Below, piece after piece: positions 1 through 8,878 of a stretch of 64,000 bases of DNA (the stretch's first letter is position 1; each line of letters begins with the position of its first letter). A model generated the notes under the pieces. The model did not search any database and had not been told where the DNA came from. It was given only the letters and a program-made list of their open reading frames with translations. Position numbers and translations under genes: made by a program. The stretch comes from Martelella limonii (GTDB taxonomy: Bacteria; Pseudomonadota; Alphaproteobacteria; Rhizobiales; Rhizobiaceae): the NCBI RefSeq assembly GCF_013344475.1, contig NZ_JABUOU010000003.1, forward strand, positions 62,001 to 126,000, in the 5' to 3' direction.

Positions 1-221
1 GCGCGCTGATCGTCAACTACGCCAAGACCACCTTTTCCGAGAGCTTCCCGGAGCTCTGGTTGTTTGCCATGGGCGGCCTGTTCATCGGCGTCGTCATGGC
101 CTTCCCGAACGGTCTTGCCGGTCTCTTCCACGACCATGTGGAACCCGCGCTCGGCCGCGCCTTCGGAAAGTTCCGCTCCTCCCGTTCCGACGACACCCCC
201 GCCACCGAACCGGCCCAGTGA
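1..221 (+). CDS. urtC: ABC transporter permease, C-terminal fragment (UrtC-type)
   Basis: The reading frame is open from base 3 and ends at TGA 219-221, so only the last 72 residues are visible. They read as the final membrane segment of a LivM-type inner-membrane permease (LWLFAMGGLFIGVVMAFPNG), followed by a short polar tail rich in Arg, Ser and Asp. The match is to the end of UrtC-like urea permeases. Two ATPase genes of the same system follow at once. The gene starts before the window. A short-chain amide permease of the same family is equally possible, because formamidase lies downstream. Confidence 0.75.
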   Translation, partial: ALIVNYAKTTFSESFPELWLFAMGGLFIGVVMAFPNGLAGLFHDHVEPALGRAFGKFRSSRSDDTPATEPAQ

Positions 222-232
222 GGTAGACGATC

Positions 233-988
233 ATGAACGCCCCCACCGAACAGAAAGACTTTCTCTTGAGCGTCGACCGGCTGACCGTTTCCTTCGATGG
301 TTTCAAGGCGGTGAACGACCTCTCCTTCTATGTCGATGAAAGCGAAATCCGCGTGATCATCGGCCCGAACGGCGCCGGCAAGACTACGGTGCTGGACCTT
401 ATCTGCGGCAGGACGCGACCGACCGAAGGCACGATCCGCTTCGACGGCCATGAACTCACCGGCATGGCCGAGCACAAGATCGTGCATGCAGGCGTCGGCC
501 GAAAGTTCCAGAATCCCTCGATCTACGAAGACCTGACCGTCTTTGAAAACCTCGAACTGTCGTTTCCGCGCGGCCGCAACGTCTTTGGCGCGCTGTTCTT
601 CCGCCGCGATGCCGAGGTGCGCGACCGGGTGGAGGAGGTCGCCGAGATGATCTTCCTGAAGGATCATCTCGGCACCGAGGCCGCAATCCTCAGCCACGGC
701 CAGAAACAGTGGCTCGAAATCGGTATGCTGCTGATCCAGAGCCCGAAGCTCCTGATGCTTGACGAGCCGGTCGCCGGCATGAGCGTCGCCGAGCGGATCA
801 AGACCGCGGATCTCTTGAACACCATCATCCGCAACCAGTCTGTGATCGTGATCGAGCACGACATGAAGTTCGTCGAGGACATCGCCCACCGGGTGACGGT
901 GCTGCACCAGGGCAAGGTGCTGTCGGAAGGCTCGATGGCGCATGTGAAGAACGACCCCAAGGTCATCGAAGTCTATCTCGGGCATTAG
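233..988 (+). CDS. urtD: ABC transporter ATP-binding protein UrtD (urea/short-chain amide uptake)
   Basis: This 251-residue protein is one of the two cytoplasmic ATPases that drive a branched-chain-type (HAAT) importer. Walker A GPNGAGKTT is at about residues 44-52, the signature is the variant LSHGQKQ typical of UrtD rather than LSGGQ, and Walker B LLMLDEP follows with the switch His in VIEHD. The length is normal for UrtD/LivG. The ATG lies 11 bases after the permease stop, and urtE follows 11 bases after this gene, so the set is one operon. Urea is the family substrate, but the neighbouring formamidase makes formamide or other small amides credible. Confidence 0.85.
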   Translation: MNAPTEQKDFLLSVDRLTVSFDGFKAVNDLSFYVDESEIRVIIGPNGAGKTTVLDLICGRTRPTEGTIRFDGHELTGMAEHKIVHAGVGRKFQNPSIYEDLTVFENLELSFPRGRNVFGALFFRRDAEVRDRVEEVAEMIFLKDHLGTEAAILSHGQKQWLEIGMLLIQSPKLLMLDEPVAGMSVAERIKTADLLNTIIRNQSVIVIEHDMKFVEDIAHRVTVLHQGKVLSEGSMAHVKNDPKVIEVYLGH

Positions 989-999
989 GAGGCACAATC

Positions 1000-1689
1000 A
1001 TGCTTGCAATCGAGAACCTGCATGTCGGCTACGGCCAGAGCGCGGTCATCCACGGCATGAACTTCGCCCTCCAGCCGGGCGAGATCGTCGCCATCATGGG
1101 CCGCAACGGCATGGGAAAGACCACGCTGATGAAATCGCTGATGGGCGTGCTGCCGTCGTCCTCCGGCGTGATCCGCATCGGCGATACGCCGGTGCAGACG
1201 ATGGAGAGCTACCAGCGGGTGGCGGCAGGCCTTGCCTATGTGCCGCAGGGCCGGATGATCTTCTCGTCGATGACGGTGAAGGAGAATATCGAGACGGGCC
1301 TCACCGTCACCGACGAGCGCACCGTACCGGAGCATATCTACGAACTCTTCCCCGTGCTTCTGGAGATGAAGGGCCGTCGCGGCGGCAATCTTTCCGGCGG
1401 ACAGCAGCAGCAGCTTGCGATCGCCCGCGCGCTCGCTTCCAAGCCCAAGGTGCTGCTCCTCGACGAGCCCACCGAAGGCATCCAGCCCTCGATCATCAAG
1501 GAAATGGCCCGCACGCTCTGCCGCATCCGCGACGAGATGGGGCTTTCCATTCTCGTTTCCGAACAGGTGCTGAGCTTCGCCCTCGACATGGCCGACCGCG
1601 TGCTCGTCATCGAGAAGGGCGAGATCGTCCATGAAAGCCCGCGTGCGGGCATCGACGAAGCCCGCGTCGCCGGCTTCCTCTCCGTCTGA
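1000..1689 (+). CDS. urtE: ABC transporter ATP-binding protein UrtE
   Basis: This is the second ATPase (229 residues) of the urea/amide importer, LivF-like. Walker A GRNGMGKTT is at residues 34-42, the signature LSGGQQQQLAIARAL follows, and Walker B is VLLLDEPTEGIQP. That last motif, with EGIQP, is characteristic of LivF/UrtE proteins. A strong Shine-Dalgarno AGGAGG (987-992) overlaps the urtD stop codon, which suggests translational coupling. The formamidase gene starts 40 bases downstream on the same strand. The order permease-UrtD-UrtE-FmdA links uptake to intracellular amide hydrolysis. Confidence 0.86.
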   Translation: MLAIENLHVGYGQSAVIHGMNFALQPGEIVAIMGRNGMGKTTLMKSLMGVLPSSSGVIRIGDTPVQTMESYQRVAAGLAYVPQGRMIFSSMTVKENIETGLTVTDERTVPEHIYELFPVLLEMKGRRGGNLSGGQQQQLAIARALASKPKVLLLDEPTEGIQPSIIKEMARTLCRIRDEMGLSILVSEQVLSFALDMADRVLVIEKGEIVHESPRAGIDEARVAGFLSV

Positions 1690-1729
1690 CTTCAAAAACC
1701 ACCGCCCAGCAACTGAAGGAGTAGCAGAA

Positions 1730-2959
1730 ATGACAGACACGCTGATCAAGGTCGATCTCAGCCAATCGCCCCACACCAACGAAAACATCCACAACCGCTG
1801 GCATCCCGATATTCCGATGGCCTGCTGGGTCGAGCCGGGCGACGACTTCAAGGTCGAGACCTATGACTGGACCGGCGGCCAGATCAAGAACGACGATGAT
1901 GCCGCGGACGTGCGCGATGTCGAGCTGGAACAGGTCCACTATCTCTCCGGCCCGATCGGCGTGAAGGGCGCGGAGCCCGGCGATCTTCTGGTGGTCGACA
2001 TTCTCGATATCGGCACCAAGGAAGACATGCTCTGGGGCTTCAACGGCTTTTTCTCCAAGAAGAATGGCGGCGGGTTCCTGACCGAGCATTTCCCGGAAGC
2101 ACAGAAATCGATCTGGGATTTCGAGGGCATGTTCACCAAATCCCGCCACGTTCCGGGCGTGCGCTATGCCGGACTGATCCATCCCGGCCTGATCGGCTGC
2201 CTGCCGGACCGGCCCATGCTCGACATGTGGAATTCCCGCGAGAAGGCGCTGAAGGACACCGATCCGAACCGGGTGCCTGCGCTCTGCGAACTGCCGAACA
2301 CCAAGTCCGCCCATATGGGCAAGCTCAAGGGCGAGGAACGCGACAAGGCGGCAGCGGAAGGCGCGCGCACCGTGCCGCCGCGCGAACATGGCGGCAATTG
2401 CGACATCAAGGATCTGTCGCGCGGCTCGAAGATCTATTTCCCGGTCTATGTCGACGGCGCCGGTCTTTCCATGGGCGACCTGCATTTCAGCCAGGGCGAC
2501 GGCGAAATCACCTTCTGCGGCGCCATCGAAATGGCCGGCTGGCTGCATATCAAGGTCAACCTGATCAAGGGTGGCATGGCCAAATACGGCATCAAGAACC
2601 CGATCTTCAAGCCGTCGCCGATCGTGCCGAAATATGACGACTACCTGATCTTCGAGGGCATCTCCGTCGATGAAAGCGGCAAGCAGCATTATCTCGATGT
2701 CAATGTCGCCTACCGCCAGGCCTGCCTCAACGCGATCGAGTACATGACCAAGTTCGGCTACACCCGCGCCCAGGCTTACGCGATCCTCGGCACAGCGCCG
2801 GTGCAGGGGCATATCTCCGGCGTCGTCGATATTCCGAACTCCTGCGCCACGCTGTGGCTGCCGCTCGACATCTTCGAATTCGACATGATGCCGGGCGCCG
2901 ATGGACCGAAGAAATTCCTCGACGGCGCGATCGACATTCCGCTTGCGCCGGATCTCTGA
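1730..2959 (+). CDS. fmdA: Formamidase (acetamidase/formamidase family)
   Basis: This 409-residue cytoplasmic enzyme should hydrolyse formamide to formate and ammonia. The N-terminal MTDTLIKVDLSQSP, the central segment around PREHGGNCD and the GDLHFSQGDGEI stretch are hallmarks of the FmdA/AmdA family, and the length matches it closely. I chose the ATG at 1730 because AAGGAG (1716-1721) sits at good spacing; the frame is open further upstream but only across the end of urtE. It is co-directional with urtCDE and is followed, after a palindromic repeat, by an FmdB-type protein. This is the FmdA-FmdB-transporter arrangement known from formamide-using methylotrophs. Acetamide is an alternative substrate. 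Confidence 0.9.
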   Translation: MTDTLIKVDLSQSPHTNENIHNRWHPDIPMACWVEPGDDFKVETYDWTGGQIKNDDDAADVRDVELEQVHYLSGPIGVKGAEPGDLLVVDILDIGTKEDMLWGFNGFFSKKNGGGFLTEHFPEAQKSIWDFEGMFTKSRHVPGVRYAGLIHPGLIGCLPDRPMLDMWNSREKALKDTDPNRVPALCELPNTKSAHMGKLKGEERDKAAAEGARTVPPREHGGNCDIKDLSRGSKIYFPVYVDGAGLSMGDLHFSQGDGEITFCGAIEMAGWLHIKVNLIKGGMAKYGIKNPIFKPSPIVPKYDDYLIFEGISVDESGKQHYLDVNVAYRQACLNAIEYMTKFGYTRAQAYAILGTAPVQGHISGVVDIPNSCATLWLPLDIFEFDMMPGADGPKKFLDGAIDIPLAPDL

Positions 2960-3004
2960 TGGGGAGGGGCGGCCGTTCTTGCGGACGCCGCCTTTCCGCT
3001 CTCT

Positions 3005-3093
3005 CGGGTGTCATGCTCGGGCTTGACCCGAGCATCCAGGCCATGCGGAGGATGTCGCCTGGACCCTCGGGTCAAGCCCGAGGGTGACACCCG
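3005..3093. repeat. Dispersed palindromic element (CGGG-type inverted repeat pair)
   Basis: Two arms of about 33 bases (3005-3037 and 3061-3093) are near-perfect inverted copies of one another. Each arm also contains its own small hairpin (CTCGGGCTTGACCCGAG). The spacer is about 23 bases. The element fills the gap between fmdA and fmdB. A close relative lies at 47271-47425 and simpler relatives lie at 6307-6350 and 19021-19047. The form is that of small intergenic repeats common in Rhizobiales genomes. In RNA it would form a long stem and could separate fmdB expression from the operon above. Confidence 0.75.
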
Positions 3094-3233
3094 GAAGTGG
3101 GGCAACGCCCCTTTCTTTGGAAGAGCCGCGCATGCTCCTGCGTCCTGGCATCTTCAGTTCAAGACGAAAGGCGATCGCGACGAAAGTACAGCGGTCACAT
3201 GACCTGCTCATGCACATTCACGAGGACCAGAAC

Positions 3234-3569
3234 ATGCCGAATTACGATTACAACTGCCCCGATTGCGGATCCTTCACCGAAACCCGTCCGATGGCACTCT
3301 CCGGCGAGCCCTGCGATTGTCCCGCATGCGGCACGGCCTCGCCGCGCGCCTTCTTCACCACGCCGTTCTTCGCGATGATGGATGGCGCGACCCGCACGGC
3401 GCTTGCCACCAATGAGCGCTCCTCCCATGCCCCCAAGACCTCGAAATCGCTCGGTCACGGCCCGGGTTGCGGGTGCTGCGGAGGCGGCAAGAAGGCGTCG
3501 AAGACAGTCTATCGCGCAGACGGCGCGAAGAGCTTCCCCTCGGCGCGGCCCTGGATGATCGGACACTGA
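3234..3569 (+). CDS. FmdB-family zinc-ribbon protein
   Basis: This is a small protein of 111 residues. The N-terminal MPNYDYNCPDCG with a second CPACG knuckle near residue 30 forms the zinc ribbon of the FmdB/putative regulatory protein family. The C-terminal half is low in recognisable domains but carries an extra Cys cluster (GCGCCGGG). FmdB was first linked to expression of amide-degrading enzymes, and the gene sits downstream of fmdA here, so a regulatory or maturation role for formamidase is likely but unproven. I used the ATG at 3234; another in-frame ATG at 3210 would add eight residues. Confidence 0.8.
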   Translation: MPNYDYNCPDCGSFTETRPMALSGEPCDCPACGTASPRAFFTTPFFAMMDGATRTALATNERSSHAPKTSKSLGHGPGCGCCGGGKKASKTVYRADGAKSFPSARPWMIGH

Positions 3570-3706
3570 TCCGCCAGACGCTGCAGTTCCGGCGGTCTTC
3601 ACCCGGCCAAACGGCGCCATGCGCGGGCTGGGCCCGGGCGCCCTCGCCCTGCGGCGCGCGCTGAAACACCGCTTGTGCGGCAGCGATCGCGCACAGGGTG
3701 CAAACG

Positions 3707-3734
3707 AAAAAAAAGAGCCGCACGGTGGCGGCTC
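3707..3734 (-). terminator. Rho-independent terminator of the rplS block
   Basis: Read on the minus strand, a seven-base-pair stem (GAGCCGC/GCGGCTC, loop of six) is followed by eight U residues. It lies about 30 bases beyond the rplS stop codon. The gap to fmdB (3570-3706) holds nothing else that I can recognise. Confidence 0.9.
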
Positions 3735-3762
3735 CTTTCAAACTTCATGAAAAAAGGAAAGC

Positions 3763-4230
3763 TTACGCTTCGTTCGCCTTCTCGGCGGCAGCGGCTTCCT
3801 TCTCGGCCTTGGCGGCAGCGCGGGCAGACGCTGCTGCTTCGCGGGCGTCGTCGTTCAGGCGACGCGAACGGATCGAGGTGTTCTCGGCGATACGGGCCGA
3901 CTTGCCGCGACGGTCGCGCAGGTAGTAGAGCTTCGCGCGACGGACCTTACCGCGGCGAACGACTTCAACGCCTTCGACCTGGGGCGAGTAAACCGGGAAT
4001 ACGCGCTCGACGCCTTCGCCGTAGGAGATCTTGCGAACGGTGAAGTTCTCGTGGATGCCGCCGCCGGAACGGGCGATGCAGACGCCTTCGAAGGCCTGTA
4101 CACGGGTACGGGTACCTTCCGTCACGCGCACGTTGACGCGCACGGTGTCGCCGGCTTCGAACGGGGGCAGTTCGCGCAGTCCATTGATGCGCGCGGTTTC
4201 TTCAGCTTCGAGCTGCTCGATGATGTTCAT
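3763..4230 (-). CDS. rplS: 50S ribosomal protein L19
   Basis: This 155-residue protein sits at the 30S-50S interface. The N-terminal [11 protein letters not shown], the [13 protein letters not shown] strand and [12 protein letters not shown] are diagnostic of L19. The family core is about 115 residues. The rest is an Ala/Lys/Glu-rich C-terminal tail (from about residue 125) of the kind often seen in alphaproteobacterial L19. It is the last gene of the minus-strand rpsP-rimM-trmD group, separated from trmD by an acetyltransferase gene and a 158-base gap, and it has a strong terminator behind it. The 158-base leader may hold its own promoter; I found no convincing consensus there. Confidence 0.97.
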   Translation of the reverse strand: MNIIEQLEAEETARINGLRELPPFEAGDTVRVNVRVTEGTRTRVQAFEGVCIARSGGGIHENFTVRKISYGEGVERVFPVYSPQVEGVEVVRRGKVRRAKLYYLRDRRGKSARIAENTSIRSRRLNDDAREAAASARAAAKAEKEAAAAEKANEA

Positions 4231-4388
4231 CGGTCTTACCTCTTGTCAGTCTTGCTTCAACAGCCAGAGCGCCCGACAATCATCCTTTGGTCAAAGCCGC
4301 CGGATTGGCCTTCTCGGCCGGGGCGTTACGCGGTTCTTCATTTGGGTAACCGGAAAACACCGGTCAGGGCGGGCCTATAGACGATTTT

Positions 4389-4934
4389 TCAGGCCCTGTC
4401 ACCCTTTTTCGCGCGGTTTTCCCACTCCGGACGCAGGAGCCCCATCATCGCCGTGTTCCAGCGCGCATCGGCAAAGCGGGCGGAAGACCTTCGAACCCCT
4501 TCCAGCCTGAAGCCGAAGGCCTGGTACGCGCGGATCGCCGCTTCATTGAAATCGTAGACGTTGAGCTCCAGCCGCTCGATCGCCGGGTCCTTCAGCGCTT
4601 CATCGACGAGACAGGCAAGCAGCGGGCGGGAAAGCCCCTTCCCCCGCATCTCGGGCGAAAGCGCAATCCGGCAGAGCCGCGCGATACCATCGGCCCTGTC
4701 AAGGGCCAGCTGGCCGTGACCGATCACCTGGTCGCCCTGCATCACCTTGTAACACGGCCATTCCGGCCTCTCGCCCCGGGAACGCATCACCATGGCGGAA
4801 AGCTGTGCGTGGTCCAGTGGGAAGGAAAGCCGTGTTCCGCCCCATTCCGCCAGAGCGCGGGCATTGTCGAACCAGCTTGCCAGCAGATCGAAATCATCCT
4901 CGCCGAATGCAACAAGCCGGACCTGATCAGTCAT
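4389..4934 (-). CDS. GNAT-family N-acetyltransferase
   Basis: This 181-residue protein has the GNAT fold: acetyl-CoA-binding segment [18 protein letters not shown] (the R/Q-x-x-G-x-G/A loop) and then the [18 protein letters not shown] motif typical of ribosomal-protein and amino-acid acetyltransferases. Its start overlaps the trmD stop by eight bases, so translation is coupled to trmD. Its position between trmD and rplS suggests a substrate in the translation apparatus, but this is only inference and the real acceptor is unknown. Confidence 0.82.
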   Translation of the reverse strand: MTDQVRLVAFGEDDFDLLASWFDNARALAEWGGTRLSFPLDHAQLSAMVMRSRGERPEWPCYKVMQGDQVIGHGQLALDRADGIARLCRIALSPEMRGKGLSRPLLACLVDEALKDPAIERLELNVYDFNEAAIRAYQAFGFRLEGVRRSSARFADARWNTAMMGLLRPEWENRAKKGDRA

Positions 4935-5622
4935 CGCTGCTGCCTGCAGGCAGAAGGTCGGGCCTGCGCGCGCCGGTGAGCTTCACAGCCTCTGCAGTGC
5001 GCCACCTGTCGATCGCAGCATGGTTGCCCGAGGTCAGCGCCTCCGGGATGGTTCGGCCTTCCCATTCGGCAGGCCGCGTATAATGGGGATGTTCGAGAAG
5101 CCCCGCCTCGAAGCTCTCGTGGGTGCCCGATTCGGCGTTCCCCATCACGCCGGGCAGAACCCGGACGACGGCATCAAGAAGCGTGAGCGCTGCGGGCTCG
5201 CCGCCCGACAGGATGTAGTCGCCTATCGAAACTTCCTCGAGCGCGCGGCCGTCGATCACCCTCTGGTCGACGCCCTCGAAGCGGCCGCAGACGATCACCG
5301 CGCCGGGGCCTGCAGCAAGTTCGCGCACCCGCTTCTGCGTCAGCGGCCGCCCGCGCGGGCTCATCAGCAGGCGCGGCCGGCCGTCATCGGCAGAGACCGC
5401 ATCGATCGCCTTTGCCAGTATATCGGCGCGCAGCACCATGCCGGCGCCGCCCCCGGCCGGCGTATCGTCAACGCTTCTGTGCTTGTCGTCGGCAAAATCG
5501 CGGATATTGACGGCCTCGAGCGACCAGTCGCCGCGCCCGGCAGCCTTTCCGGCCAGCGAAAAACCCAGATGGCCCGGAAACATTTCCGGATAGAGCGTCA
5601 GTACGGTCGCCTTGAAGGACAT
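4927..5622 (-). CDS. trmD: tRNA (guanine-N1)-methyltransferase TrmD
   Basis: This SPOUT-class enzyme methylates N1 of G37 in tRNAs and so prevents frameshifting. The 231 residues start with [27 protein letters not shown] and include the knot-forming segments [14 protein letters not shown] and [21 protein letters not shown]. Length and motifs are normal. rimM ends four bases upstream and the GNAT gene overlaps the end, so this is one tight transcription unit. Confidence 0.97.
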   Translation of the reverse strand: MSFKATVLTLYPEMFPGHLGFSLAGKAAGRGDWSLEAVNIRDFADDKHRSVDDTPAGGGAGMVLRADILAKAIDAVSADDGRPRLLMSPRGRPLTQKRVRELAAGPGAVIVCGRFEGVDQRVIDGRALEEVSIGDYILSGGEPAALTLLDAVVRVLPGVMGNAESGTHESFEAGLLEHPHYTRPAEWEGRTIPEALTSGNHAAIDRWRTAEAVKLTGARRPDLLPAGSSDD

Positions 5623-5626
5623 CGCG

Positions 5627-6193
5627 TCAGTTGCCGCGCGTGCCGGGAAAGTCGGGGCCGTCCCCGTCGTTCTCGTCGATCAGGCCGGCAGCGACAGGAT
5701 CGATCAGGATACGCCCGTCCTCGAAGTCGACTTCGAGCACGGCATTCTCGTTGAACGGGATCAGGACAGGACGGCGGCCCGGGCCCTTCAGTTCCAGAAG
5801 GTCGCCCGCGCCGAAGTCAAAGATCGCGCTGACGGCGCCATAGGCATTGCCGGCCTCATCGAAGACATCGAGGCCTTCGAGATCGGCGTAGAAATATTCT
5901 TCGTCATCAAGCTCGTCATCCGGCAGGTTTTCGCGCTCGATGAACAGGTCGAGGCCGCGAAGCGCCTCGGCGGCGTCACGATCATTGACCCCGCGAAAGC
6001 GGATCACGATCATGTTGTTCTTGCCCGGCCGGGTTTCGAGGATTTCGAAGGAGCGTCCGTCTTCTGCATGGAGGTGGCCGTAATCGCCGACCGTCAGCGG
6101 ATCGGCGGTGAAGCAGCGAACCCTCACCTCACCGCGCAGCCCCTGCGCCGCGCCGACGGTTGCCATCAATACCGGGTCTTTCAGCTTCGCCAT
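5627..6193 (-). CDS. rimM: Ribosome maturation factor RimM
   Basis: This protein has 188 residues from the chosen ATG. It starts [21 protein letters not shown], the usual RimM N terminus (GxVGxAHGxRG type), followed by the PRC-barrel region with [16 protein letters not shown]. RimM binds S19 and helps 16S rRNA processing in the 30S head domain. An upstream in-frame Met exists at 6238 but lies against the rpsP terminator hairpin and lacks RimM similarity. The gene is followed by trmD after four bases. Confidence 0.95.
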   Translation of the reverse strand: MAKLKDPVLMATVGAAQGLRGEVRVRCFTADPLTVGDYGHLHAEDGRSFEILETRPGKNNMIVIRFRGVNDRDAAEALRGLDLFIERENLPDDELDDEEYFYADLEGLDVFDEAGNAYGAVSAIFDFGAGDLLELKGPGRRPVLIPFNENAVLEVDFEDGRILIDPVAAGLIDENDGDGPDFPGTRGN

Positions 6194-6241
6194 GATCGAA
6201 CGTTCCGTTTCAGATGTTTCTATGCCCTTTCTGGGCAAAGG

Positions 6242-6268
6242 AAAAGGGCCGGACGCAAGCGCCCGGCC
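6242..6268 (-). terminator. Probable terminator or attenuator between rpsP and rimM
   Basis: On the minus strand a GC-rich stem (GGCCGG pairing with CCGGCC, positions 6247-6252 and 6263-6268) is followed by UUUU. It lies about 155 bases after rpsP and 50 bases before the rimM start, so it could reduce read-through and set the ratio of rpsP to rimM-trmD. Confidence 0.55.
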
Positions 6269-6306
6269 TCAGACTTCTTGAGAAAGCGTCCGTCCCGCAT
6301 CCCCGT

Positions 6307-6350
6307 CCCTCAGCCACCCGCGGGCTCGACCCGGGCATGACGGCTGAGGG
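6307..6350. repeat. Palindromic unit in the rpsP-rimM gap
   Basis: The outer arms CCCTCAGCC (6307-6315) and GGCTGAGGG (6342-6350) are exact inverted copies. The interior contains a CGGGCTCGACCCGGGCATGAC core that resembles one arm of the elements at 3005-3093 and 47271-47425. I read it as a single-unit member of the same dispersed family. Confidence 0.6.
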
Positions 6351-6423
6351 CATGGCATAAGGACGGCGGCGGCGCGGATCACAACGGGACGACCCCACGA
6401 TGAACCACGCCGAGAGACCTTGC

Positions 6424-6807
6424 TTATTCAGCAGCGCCTTCGCTTGCTTCAGCGGCAGCAGCGGCGGCTTCTTCAGCCTTCTGCTTCTTCTCGGCAGCGC
6501 GTTCTTCGGCCTTCTTGCCGGGCTTTGCCTTGTTCGGGTTGTTGCGAACCTTGCGCTCGGCAATGCCGGCTTCGGCGAGGAAGCGCAGCACGCGGTCGGT
6601 CGGCTGAGCGCCGGTGCCAAGCCAGTACTTCACGCGCTCGGCATCGAACACGACGCGGTCTTCTGCGTCCTTCGGCAGCATCGGGTTCCAGGAACCGAGC
6701 TTCTCGATGAAGCGACCATCGCGCGGGGCGCGCTCGTCGGCAGCAACGATGTGGTAGTACGGACGCTTCTTGGAGCCACCGCGGGCGAGACGAATCTTGA
6801 TAGCCAT
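6424..6807 (-). CDS. rpsP: 30S ribosomal protein S16
   Basis: This protein has 127 residues. [43 protein letters not shown] is split here only to note that the start ([20 protein letters not shown]) is the S16 signature. The core is about 80 residues, and an Ala/Glu/Lys-rich C-terminal tail from about residue 95 is an alphaproteobacterial feature. The chorismate mutase gene ends 30 bases upstream on the same strand. Confidence 0.97.
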   Translation of the reverse strand: MAIKIRLARGGSKKRPYYHIVAADERAPRDGRFIEKLGSWNPMLPKDAEDRVVFDAERVKYWLGTGAQPTDRVLRFLAEAGIAERKVRNNPNKAKPGKKAEERAAEKKQKAEEAAAAAAEASEGAAE

Positions 6808-6837
6808 TTTCTTTTCTCCTTAGGGCCTTTTGGCCTT

Positions 6838-7149
6838 TTACTTTTCGATGCCGCTGTGTTCGGCGGCGATCTGCTCATGGTGCCGGATGACTTCCTTGAT
6901 GATGAAATTCAGGAATGTCTCGGCAAAGTCGGGATCGAGGTCGGCGCTTTTCGCCAGAGCCCGAAGCCTCGAAATCTGCTGTTCCTCGCGCGCCGGATCG
7001 GCGGGGGGAAGGTCATGCTCGGCCTTCAGGTGGCCCACTGCCTTGGTGCAGCGGAACCGTTCGGCCAGGATATGCACCAGTGCGGCATCGAGATTGTCGA
7101 TCGACTGGCGGTATTGCAAAAGCTCTCGGCGGATTTCCGTTTCGTTCAT
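6838..7149 (-). CDS. Chorismate mutase (AroQ-type, monofunctional)
   Basis: This 103-residue all-helical enzyme converts chorismate to prephenate, the branch point to Phe and Tyr. The family motif is visible: RQSIDNLDAALVHILAERF (helix 1 with the catalytic Arg), KAEHDLPPADPAREEQ in the middle and IIKEVIRHHEQ at the end. Its ATG directly abuts the ffh stop with no spacing, so translation is coupled to ffh. The same ffh-chorismate mutase-rpsP order is common in Rhizobiales, although the metabolic reason is not obvious. Confidence 0.88.
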   Translation of the reverse strand: MNETEIRRELLQYRQSIDNLDAALVHILAERFRCTKAVGHLKAEHDLPPADPAREEQQISRLRALAKSADLDPDFAETFLNFIIKEVIRHHEQIAAEHSGIEK

Positions 7150-8691
7150 TTACTTCTTCCCCTTGCCGAAACCGAAGCCGCCAAGCCCCGGAAGTTTCGG
7201 CCCTCCCAAACCCGGAAGACCACCGGACGGCAGGCCGCCCCCAAGGCTTCCGGCCTGTTTCTGCAGTTCGGCAAGCTGGTTGGCATCGAGCTTGGAAAGG
7301 TCGGGCATGCCGCCCATTCCACCCGGAAGACCACCCGGCATTCCACCACCGCCGCCGAGCATGCTCATCATCTGCTTCATCTTGCCTTTGCCCTTGCCGC
7401 CCATGGCCTTCATCATGTCGGCCATCTGGCGGTGCATCTTCAAAAGCTTGTTGATGTCGGCAGCGGACGTGCCCGAGCCCGCGGCAATGCGCTTCTTGCG
7501 CGAATTCTTCAAAACGTCGGGATGGGCGCGCTCATATTTCGTCATCGAGGAAATGATGGCGAGTTGGCGCTTGAAGACGCTGTCGTCCATGCCGGCGGCG
7601 GCGAGCTTGTCCTTCATGCCGCCCATGCCTGGCATCATGCCCATGATGCCGCCCATGCCGCCCATGTTCTGCATCTGCTTCAGCTGCTCGGCCATGTCGT
7701 CGAGGTCGAACTTGCCCTTGGCCATCTTCTCGGCCATGGCCTTGGCTTTTTCAGCGTCGATCGTCTCGGCGGCCCGCTCCACCAGCGAAACGATATCGCC
7801 CATGCCGAGAATACGGTCGGCAATGCGCTTCGGGTGGAATTCCTCGAGCGCATCCATCTTTTCGCCGGTACCGATCAGCTTGATCGGCTTGCCGGTGACC
7901 GCGCGCATCGAAAGCGCCGCGCCGCCACGGCCATCGCCGTCCATGCGGGTCAGCACGAGACCGGTGATTCCCACGCGGCTGTCGAAGTTGCGCGCCAGAT
8001 TGACGGCGTCCTGACCGGTGAGTGAGTCAGCCACCAGCAGAATTTCATGCGGGTTCGAGACCTTGCGGATTTCCGCCATCTCGACCATCAGCGGTTCGTC
8101 GATATGGGTGCGGCCGGCGGTATCGAGAATCACCACGTCATGGCCGCCGAGCTTGGCGGCCTGGACGGCGCGCTTGGCGATCGCGACCGGATCCTGCCCG
8201 GCGATCACCGGCAGCGTGTCGACCTTGGTCTGTTCGCCGATCTGCTTGAGCTGTTCCTGGGCGGCCGGACGACGGGTGTCGAGCGAGGCCATCAGGACCT
8301 TCTTGCGGTCGCGATTGGTCAGCCGCGCGGCGATCTTGCCGGTGGTCGTGGTCTTGCCCGAGCCCTGCAGGCCGACCATCATGATCACGACAGGCGACGG
8401 CGCGTTGAGATCGATGGTGACGCCCTCGGCGCCCAGCATCTCGACCAGCTCGTCATGAACGATCTTGACGACCATCTGGCCGGGCTTGATCGACTTCAGA
8501 ACATCCGCGCCAACGGCCTTTTCCTTCACCTTCGCGGTGAAGTCGCGCACGACTTCCAGCGCAACGTCTGCTTCCAGAAGGGCGCGGCGAACCTCGCGCA
8601 GGGCAGCCGCAACATCGGCTTCCGAAAGCGCGCCGCGTCCGGTCAGTCCCTTGAGGACGGAACCAAGGCGGTCCTGGAGGTTTTCAAACAT
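7150..8691 (-). CDS. ffh: Signal recognition particle protein Ffh (SRP54)
   Basis: This 513-residue SRP GTPase binds signal sequences and 4.5S RNA. The N-terminal helical bundle covers about 1-90. The G domain has GLQGSGKTT at 107-115, DTAGRTHID and the TRMDGDGRGGAALS region. The Met-rich M domain (GGMGGIMGMMPGMGG and SSMTKYERAHPD) ends in a Gly/Met/Pro-rich tail. It is the first gene of the minus-strand block. Its partner ftsY is about 7 kb away at 15374. A promoter-like element precedes it at 8879-8907. Confidence 0.97.
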   Translation of the reverse strand: MFENLQDRLGSVLKGLTGRGALSEADVAAALREVRRALLEADVALEVVRDFTAKVKEKAVGADVLKSIKPGQMVVKIVHDELVEMLGAEGVTIDLNAPSPVVIMMVGLQGSGKTTTTGKIAARLTNRDRKKVLMASLDTRRPAAQEQLKQIGEQTKVDTLPVIAGQDPVAIAKRAVQAAKLGGHDVVILDTAGRTHIDEPLMVEMAEIRKVSNPHEILLVADSLTGQDAVNLARNFDSRVGITGLVLTRMDGDGRGGAALSMRAVTGKPIKLIGTGEKMDALEEFHPKRIADRILGMGDIVSLVERAAETIDAEKAKAMAEKMAKGKFDLDDMAEQLKQMQNMGGMGGIMGMMPGMGGMKDKLAAAGMDDSVFKRQLAIISSMTKYERAHPDVLKNSRKKRIAAGSGTSAADINKLLKMHRQMADMMKAMGGKGKGKMKQMMSMLGGGGGMPGGLPGGMGGMPDLSKLDANQLAELQKQAGSLGGGLPSGGLPGLGGPKLPGLGGFGFGKGKK

Positions 8692-8878
8692 GGCCCATTC
8701 CCTTTTCGTTTCAGCTCAGGCCGAAACGTTGGCACAGCAGCCGCCAAATACAAGACGCAAAGCAAAAATCCATCCGAGGGCGCATCGCGCTGTCGGATGT
8801 TGACCTCCGGGCTCTCTTTATACCTTTTCGGGTCCCGGTCGGCTGCTGAACGTCTTGTCTGTCAGCTAATTGAGGGCG

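Noticed and set aside
6400-8025. A long plus-strand open frame of about 540 codons
   Set aside because: It lies antisense to rpsP, the chorismate mutase and ffh, which have clear family motifs. Its protein is His/Leu/Gly-rich nonsense with no domain. It is a by-product of GC-rich codon use.
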